64,000 nucleotides of DNA, from assembly GCA_964463485.1 (NCBI GenBank), contig CAYXDO010000034.1, forward strand, positions 1-64,000. The letters run 5' to 3'. Shown piece by piece: positions 59,378 to 64,000 of this stretch (position 1 is the stretch's first letter; each line of letters opens with the position of its first letter). The notes under the pieces were generated by a model. The model saw nothing but the letters and a program-made list of their open reading frames with translations, had not been told where the DNA came from and ran no database searches. A program made the translations under genes and the position numbers. The DNA is from CAYXDO01 sp964463485 (GTDB taxonomy: Bacteria; Myxococcota; Kuafuiibacteriia; Kuafuiibacteriales; Kuafuiibacteriaceae).

Positions 59378-60352
59378 TCACGAGTCGTCGTACGCGCGCC
59401 AGCCCATGGCGAGCGCCGGATCGAGCGCTTCGAGCCCAAGCATGGCACCGAACTCTCCGTTCGACGCCACCAGGAATAGCTCCGAGCGAGTCTCGCGTTC
59501 GAACCGCGCGGCGACTCGCATGGGCACGCCGCCGAGGTCGGTTACGAAGAGCCATTCTCCGGTGAGCTCGGGATCGTGTTTTTCGACGGCGAGCTCGTGG
59601 AAAGCTCCGGCCTTGACGAAGCCGAGGCTGGGCTCGGGGGCCGACGGCGCGATCAACACGAGCTCGTGTTCGTGCTCGTCCTCGATCGCGAAGGGGCCAC
59701 GACCGCGGAACCAGGCTTTGCCGTAGCGCCCGAGGCCTACGCGTTTCAGGACGTGCCGCATCGGGGAGTCGTCTTCCTTGGGGCTCAACGCCGCGAGCAG
59801 CGCGCCGAATCGGCCCTTCGGACGAAAGATCGATCGAAACGCCGAAGGATCCTGGAACAGCCTGGCCAGCGAATCGTCGCTGGCCTGCCGCAGGCTTTCG
59901 GTCTCGACATGTTGTCGCGCTCGCAGCGCCTCGGGCGTGTTGATGGACGCGAGCGCTGCGAGCGCCGGTCCGCGGAGGTGCTCGTCCTTGACGAGCTCGA
60001 GCAGTCGAGGAACGGCGGCCTCGAGCGTGAGCCTCGAGGCTTCATCGACGAGCGCTTGGCCGAAGCTCCTCGCGATCACAGGCTTGTGGCTCAGCGACTC
60101 CAGCAGGTGTGCGGCGAGCGCGGAACCGGACGTCGTCGCGCGGAGCAGCGCGGGGCGCGCGGACTCGCCGAGCGCGAGCAGGCCCCTCCTCGCGCGATCC
60201 TCACGATCGACGTCGAGGCATGGCACGAGGGCTTCGGCAGCGATCTCTCCGAGCGCGAGGAGAGCGACGCCGGCCTCTTCGTTCCCAGCGACGTAGCTGA
60301 AGGCTAGATCGCGCGCCTGCTCCGCAAGCTCGAGCTGAACGAGGGCGGCCAT
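59378..60352 (-). CDS. HEAT-like repeat protein (324 aa)
   Basis: The N-terminal ~180 residues form helical repeats of HEAT type (EEAGVALLALGEIAAEALVPCLD, HLRGPALAALASINTPEAL). The C-terminal ~130 residues are a beta-rich unit (FAIEDEHEHELVLIAPS, GEWLFVTDLGGVPMRVAARF) of unknown kind. The ATG at 60352 is chosen 20 nt after the VanX stop, instead of a frame running 99 nt further into that gene. No signal peptide is seen, so it is probably cytoplasmic. Function unknown. Confidence 0.6.
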   Translation of the reverse strand: MAALVQLELAEQARDLAFSYVAGNEEAGVALLALGEIAAEALVPCLDVDREDRARRGLLALGESARPALLRATTSGSALAAHLLESLSHKPVIARSFGQALVDEASRLTLEAAVPRLLELVKDEHLRGPALAALASINTPEALRARQHVETESLRQASDDSLARLFQDPSAFRSIFRPKGRFGALLAALSPKEDDSPMRHVLKRVGLGRYGKAWFRGRGPFAIEDEHEHELVLIAPSAPEPSLGFVKAGAFHELAVEKHDPELTGEWLFVTDLGGVPMRVAARFERETRSELFLVASNGEFGAMLGLEALDPALAMGWRAYDDS

Positions 60353-60372
60353 GTGCGTTTTTGGGCGGTTCT

Positions 60373-61050
60373 TCACGGCGTCAGAGGCACGTCGAGTCGA
60401 GAGTACCTCGACATGACCTCGGGTGCGCGATCCGAGTCGAAGTGCCACCACTCACGTACGATCCCCCGCATGCCCGCGGCTCTCATCGCAGCCCGCAGGA
60501 TCTTGCGGTTCGCTACGGCCCCAATGGAGAGCTCTCCGGACGAGGTGAGCCGAGCTTCGTGCCGAGGCTCCGCAAGCTCCCCCAAGAAGTCGTGCGGTGT
60601 GCCCATATCCAACTCTTGGCCGTTCGCGAAGATGGTCACGTCGACGGCCGCACCTCGGCTGTGCAGCGACCCCGTCTTGCCCCGCGGATCTGCGACGTAC
60701 CTGGCCTTCGAGGTGCCTCGTACGACCTCGAACAGCTTCCACTGTGCAGAGTCAGGCCGATAGCAGTCCTTGAACAGGAGCGCGAAGCCAGGGTGATGCT
60801 GATCCAGGTAGGCTTGAGCGTTCACCAATTTTCTCGCAACACTCTCTCGCAGTAGGCAGCGAGCGACCGGATAGATACTCGTTCCGACGAAGTTCCGATC
60901 CGTCGCGTAAACGAGGTCGAGCTTGGCGGTGGGGATGAGCGAGGCCACGTCGACCAGCTTCTCTTCACCGATGGGCACGGTGGACGGCGCACCGAGCGCG
61001 CTCGTCGTTACGAACACCAACACGAGACCGAGACCGCGCAACGCTCGCAC
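60373..61050 (-). CDS. D-Ala-D-Ala dipeptidase (VanX/DdpX family, M15, 225 aa)
   Basis: Zn ligands and catalytic motifs of the family are visible: SLHSRGAAVDVTIF (the SxHxxGxAxD motif) and EWWHFD near the C-terminus. It hydrolyses D-alanyl-D-alanine, either in the periplasm for recycling or in the cytoplasm. The GTG at 61050 gives an N-terminal signal peptide (ALRGLGLVLVFVTTSALGAPS), so here it is probably exported. GGAG precedes it by 4 nt. No other vancomycin-resistance genes are present. Confidence 0.88.
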   Translation of the reverse strand: MRALRGLGLVLVFVTTSALGAPSTVPIGEEKLVDVASLIPTAKLDLVYATDRNFVGTSIYPVARCLLRESVARKLVNAQAYLDQHHPGFALLFKDCYRPDSAQWKLFEVVRGTSKARYVADPRGKTGSLHSRGAAVDVTIFANGQELDMGTPHDFLGELAEPRHEARLTSSGELSIGAVANRKILRAAMRAAGMRGIVREWWHFDSDRAPEVMSRYSRLDVPLTP

Positions 61051-61152
61051 GATACTCCGAAGCGCTGCGGGATTGATCCGACTTCGTCGACTCGATACCC
61101 ATGAGGTTGGAGGACCAACTTCATGGGATCGTGGCCCCATAGCGCCGAGCGC

Positions 61153-61692
61153 TTACGCGCTCTTGGGACGGAAGGCCCGCACCTTGGCGTCGTCGGTGGT
61201 CAGATACGGTCCGTCGATGAGGTCGAGGCAGTACGGAATGGCCGGCATGACCGCGTCCAGGCACTCGCGAATCGACTTCGGCTTGCCCGGCAGGTTCACG
61301 ATGAGGGAGCTCTTTCGGATCACGGCGACCTGTCGCGACAAGATCGCCGTGGGAACGAAGCGCAGCGAAGTCTGCCGCATGAGCTCCCCGAAACCACGCA
61401 TCTCCTTGTGGCCCACGGCCAAGGTCGCCTCGGGGGTCACGTCTCGAAGCGCCGGCCCCGTACCTCCGGTCGTCACCACGAGACCGCAATGTTCGCTATC
61501 GACGAGCTCGATCAGCGTCGCCTCGATGATGGGTTGCTCGTCGGGTACGAGCCTGCGAACGACCTCGAAGGGGCTGGTCAAGACCTCCTGGAGGTACGCG
61601 ACGATCGCCGGCCCTCCGAGATCCTCGTAGATGCCTTTGCTCGCGCGATCCGAGATCGTCACGACACCGATCCGCGCTGTCGATTCGCCCAC
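61153..61692 (-). CDS. MogA/MoaB-family molybdopterin adenylyltransferase (179 aa)
   Basis: IGVVTISDRASKGIYED opens the protein and VVTTGGTGPALRDVTPEAT is the diagnostic MPT-binding motif of MogA/MoaB. LIVNLPGKPKSIRECLDAVMPAIP matches the conserved C-terminal segment. It adenylates molybdopterin before metal insertion. It is 64 bp from the divergent agmatinase-like gene. The GTG start carries a weak TATTCA 6 nt upstream. No other molybdopterin gene is in the window. Confidence 0.93.
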   Translation of the reverse strand: MGESTARIGVVTISDRASKGIYEDLGGPAIVAYLQEVLTSPFEVVRRLVPDEQPIIEATLIELVDSEHCGLVVTTGGTGPALRDVTPEATLAVGHKEMRGFGELMRQTSLRFVPTAILSRQVAVIRKSSLIVNLPGKPKSIRECLDAVMPAIPYCLDLIDGPYLTTDDAKVRAFRPKSA

Positions 61693-61720
61693 GGAGGCTG
61701 AATACGTCGCCTGACGCGAG

Positions 61721-61750
61721 TTGTGAACTAGGAGTGCGCTTCGTTACATT
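61721..61750 (+). promoter_or_regulatory. candidate promoter of a leaderless ureohydrolase gene
   Basis: TTGTGA (61721-61726), an 18-bp spacer and TACATT (61745-61750) are followed 6 nt later by the GTG at 61757. This is the most complete promoter of the leaderless set. Confidence 0.55.
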
Positions 61751-61756
61751 CGAGGT

Positions 61757-62776
61757 GTGAGCGGGTTCGATCCAAACGCCCCAGTTCCTGTGGGGTCAGG
61801 CATTTTTGGTCTAGACGTCTCCGAAGCGGACGCGGGCGTGGTGTTGGTACCTGTCCCGTGGGAAGCAACGACGTCCTACGGCGGTGGGACAGCGAAGGGC
61901 CCAGAAGCCATCCTGGCCGCCAGCCACCAGCTCGACTACTTCGACGTGGACGTCGGCACGCCCTACGAAGCGGGGATCCACATGATCCCCGTGAGCTCAC
62001 GGGCAACGGCGCTCAACCGCGCTGCCAAGCCTTGGGCGCAGCTCGTGATCGATCCCGGAGACGCGACGCCCGAGCAGTTGCGGGACGCTCGCGAAGCGGT
62101 CAATCGAGCGAGCGGCGAGCTCAACACTTACGTGCACTCGGCCGCGCTCGAGCGGATCCGCCGCGGGAAGCTCGTCGGCGTCGTGGGTGGAGATCACTCG
62201 GTGGCGTTCGGCGCGATCGCCGCACACGCGGAGTCATACGGGCCCATAGGCGTGCTGCAGTTCGACGCGCACGCGGACCTTCGAAAAGCTTATCACGGGT
62301 TCAGCTACTCCCACGCCTCGGTGATGCGCGCGGTGCTCGACGAGATCCCGGGGGTGGCGTCGCTCGTGCAAATCGGAATCCGCGACCTCTGCCCCGAGGA
62401 GAGCGCGCTGATAAGGAGCAACGAGCGAATCGCGACTCACTTCGATCGCGAGCTCGCACGCGCGCGCATGAAGGGGCAGCTCGCTCAGCTCCTCGACCAG
62501 ATCGCCGAGGCGCTCCCGGAGCGGCTCTACGTCAGCTTCGACATCGACGGCCTGGATCCCAAGCTCTGTCCGCACACCGGCACACCCGTGCCCGGCGGTC
62601 TCGAGCTCGCCGAGGTCTCGTATCTGCTCGACGCGGTCGTCTCGCGAGGCAAGGTGATCGTAGGCTTCGATCTGAACGAGGTCGCCCCAGGCCCCGACGG
62701 AGACGAGTGGGACGGCAACGTCGGAGCGCGCCTGCTCTACAAGCTGATCGGGTTCGCCGTTCGGTCCCGCGCCTGA
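61757..62776 (+). CDS. agmatinase/arginase-family ureohydrolase (339 aa)
   Basis: The binuclear metal site is apparent in VVGGDHSVAFG (first His), LQFDAHADLR (DxHxD) and VSFDIDGLDPKLCPHTGTPVPGG (DxD plus the conserved glycine loop). Members hydrolyse guanidino compounds to urea. YGGGTAKGPEAI near residue 40 is typical of agmatinases. The GTG is at a leaderless-type position behind a TTGTGA/TACATT promoter. The TGA lies 3 bp from the convergent lamin-tail gene. The exact substrate is not determinable. Confidence 0.9.
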   Translation: MSGFDPNAPVPVGSGIFGLDVSEADAGVVLVPVPWEATTSYGGGTAKGPEAILAASHQLDYFDVDVGTPYEAGIHMIPVSSRATALNRAAKPWAQLVIDPGDATPEQLRDAREAVNRASGELNTYVHSAALERIRRGKLVGVVGGDHSVAFGAIAAHAESYGPIGVLQFDAHADLRKAYHGFSYSHASVMRAVLDEIPGVASLVQIGIRDLCPEESALIRSNERIATHFDRELARARMKGQLAQLLDQIAEALPERLYVSFDIDGLDPKLCPHTGTPVPGGLELAEVSYLLDAVVSRGKVIVGFDLNEVAPGPDGDEWDGNVGARLLYKLIGFAVRSRA

Positions 62777-62779
62777 AGA

Positions 62780-64000
62780 CTAGGGGCAGTTGACCGCGTC
62801 GCTCGGAATGCCCGGGCTGCCTTGGTCGTTGTTCGGCCCGAACGGCCCCACGCTGGTCGACCACGCGGTCGCGATGTTGTTGTCAACGGCGTACGGAGCC
62901 TTGAGGCACAAGGACGCGCCGTTGGCGCCACCCCAGGTCGACGTGTACTCGACGCGATCGATCTCGACGCTGCCGAGCTCGATCACGAGCGCGTCACCTG
63001 AATTGTTGAGCTGCACGGCTCCCATGCCGCCGTAAGAGGCCGCCGGCGTCGAGATCCCGCTCTCCAGAGCATTGGCAGAGTAGGTGAACACGACATGCGC
63101 GCCGGGCCCGATTTGTGCGGTCGAAGCGAGCGTCTGTGACGAAGCTCGATCGCGGATCGTGAGCCCGTCGATCGTGAGCGTGTCCGCGCTGACGTTGGTG
63201 ACCTCGAACCACTCGCGCGTCGCCTCCGCGCCCGTCGTGGGGTTCGTGGGGTTGTAATGAATCTCGGTGATCACGAGCTCACCGGCGGCGGGAGCGCGCA
63301 CGACCGAAGTGGCCACGGAGAACATCGCCGACGCCGAGCTCGTCCCGAGGCGTGCGGTGATCGTCCCGGCCCCGTCGCTCGTGCTCGCGGTGAGCACGAA
63401 CGTGCCTTCGAGGGCGCCTGCCGGAATCAAGAGGCCTAAAGGCGCGGTCGCGATCCCGGCTGGGCTCACCTCGAGCGATACGTTCGCGCCGCCGGTCGGC
63501 GCGGGCGCGTTGAGCTGGACTCGTCCGTTCGTGGAAGCGTTGGCGCCCAAGGTGCTCACCGCGAGCGAGACCGCGGTGACGAGTCGCTCCGTGCTGTCGT
63601 CGTACACCGTGACGGTCGTCGTTCGCATGACGCCGTCCAGCGTGGCGGTCACCACGAACGTCTCCGCGGAGCCTGCGGTGAAGTTGACGAGCGCGCGGTC
63701 CGTTCCCTGAGCAACGACCACGCTCGCGGGCAACGTGGCGGACGTGGCGTTGCTGCTCAACGTGACGGTGGTTGCCTGCGTCGCGGCGCCGCTGAGCACG
63801 ACCTCGAACGACGACATCGCGCCACCGGCCACCGAGAGCGCGGAGGGTTCGATGCTCACCAAAGACACGATCGTGCTGACGTCGTCCGCGTCTCTAGGCT
63901 CGAGCTTGAAGTTCCCGTTGCCGTACCGGAGCACTCCACGAAGGCGCGGGAACCGTTGGCCCACAGTAGGTCGCGGCGTGATCTCGTACAGATAGTCGTT
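62780..64000 (-). CDS. secreted protein with C-terminal lamin-tail domain, 5'-truncated by the window edge
   Basis: The frame stays open to position 64000, so the N-terminus lies outside the window. Visible parts are a fragment resembling the OB-fold region of ExeM-like nucleases (LRGVLRYGNGNFKLEP), then Ig-like/Big repeats (SLVSIEPSALSVAGG, TAVSLAVSTLGANAS) and a lamin-tail domain (LVITEIHYNPTN, REWFEVTNVSADTLTIDG, VVFTYSANALESG). Such proteins are usually exported nucleases or adhesins. No MYXO-CTERM tail is present at the C-terminus. Confidence 0.8.
   Translation of the reverse strand, partial: NDYLYEITPRPTVGQRFPRLRGVLRYGNGNFKLEPRDADDVSTIVSLVSIEPSALSVAGGAMSSFEVVLSGAATQATTVTLSSNATSATLPASVVVAQGTDRALVNFTAGSAETFVVTATLDGVMRTTTVTVYDDSTERLVTAVSLAVSTLGANASTNGRVQLNAPAPTGGANVSLEVSPAGIATAPLGLLIPAGALEGTFVLTASTSDGAGTITARLGTSSASAMFSVATSVVRAPAAGELVITEIHYNPTNPTTGAEATREWFEVTNVSADTLTIDGLTIRDRASSQTLASTAQIGPGAHVVFTYSANALESGISTPAASYGGMGAVQLNNSGDALVIELGSVEIDRVEYTSTWGGANGASLCLKAPYAVDNNIATAWSTSVGPFGPNNDQGSPGIPSDAVNCP

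Overview
The window is high-GC DNA with dense gene packing and many GTG starts. Several traits point to a predatory/gliding-type deltaproteobacterial lineage, i.e. Myxococcota and probably Polyangia: Hanks-type Ser/Thr kinases with HRDVSPGN/HRDLSPRN loops, many lipoproteins with Asp/Ser-rich linkers, and a very large secreted protein ending in a MYXO-CTERM-like Cys / short hydrophobic / poly-Arg tail. A run of exactly 100 N (41729-41828) inside a tandem repeat shows that this is a scaffold from an assembly. No rRNA, tRNA, CRISPR array or insertion sequence was recognised.

Region 1 (1-17767) is a glycan locus. It encodes an STT3/PglB-type oligosaccharyltransferase, an ABC flippase-like exporter, a MurG-family GlcNAc transferase (the family of eukaryotic ALG13/14), an unmistakable ALG1 (GT33) homologue, two GT2 glycosyltransferases, a GT11 fucosyltransferase-like enzyme, two sulfotransferases and an alkaline-phosphatase-superfamily enzyme. 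Taken together these look like a eukaryote-like lipid-linked-oligosaccharide N-glycosylation pathway. Interleaved with it are a PqqD-like protein, a radical SAM protein, an HPr-kinase-like protein and an NTP_transf_5 protein, a set known from RiPP and exopolysaccharide loci.

Region 2 (17774-29560) holds NnrS, a decayed AlbA_2 fragment, and a six-gene translationally coupled minus-strand operon. The operon encodes a giant STAND-ATPase/TPR protein, a CsgG/FlgO-like outer-membrane protein, a TPR lipoprotein, a MotA, a MotB and a natural FliF-FliG fusion. No other flagellar gene is present. This is a candidate minimal, non-flagellar rotary motor and is the most striking system in the window.

Region 3 (29753-38733) contains a GH57/GH38-like lipoprotein coupled to a DprE1-like oxidoreductase, a class III aminotransferase, a 1103-residue DUF4388/J-like/HEAT protein and a Phd-VapC toxin-antitoxin pair. 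Region 4 (38741-44424) contains a STAND-TPR protein of possible defence function, a 13-bp tandem array spanning the assembly gap, and a class A penicillin-binding protein.

Region 5 (44574-64000) is rich in surface and secreted proteins: haem-motif lipoproteins, a beta-propeller lipoprotein coupled to a 1432-residue Asp-box/cadherin-like protein, an ASH-domain lipoprotein and a lamin-tail protein running off the right edge. It also carries two Ser/Thr kinases, a HEAT-like protein, VanX, MogA and an agmatinase-family ureohydrolase. Across the window, many first-in-operon genes have a TAnnnT-like -10 element exactly 6-7 nt before the start codon and no Shine-Dalgarno sequence, suggesting frequent leaderless transcription.
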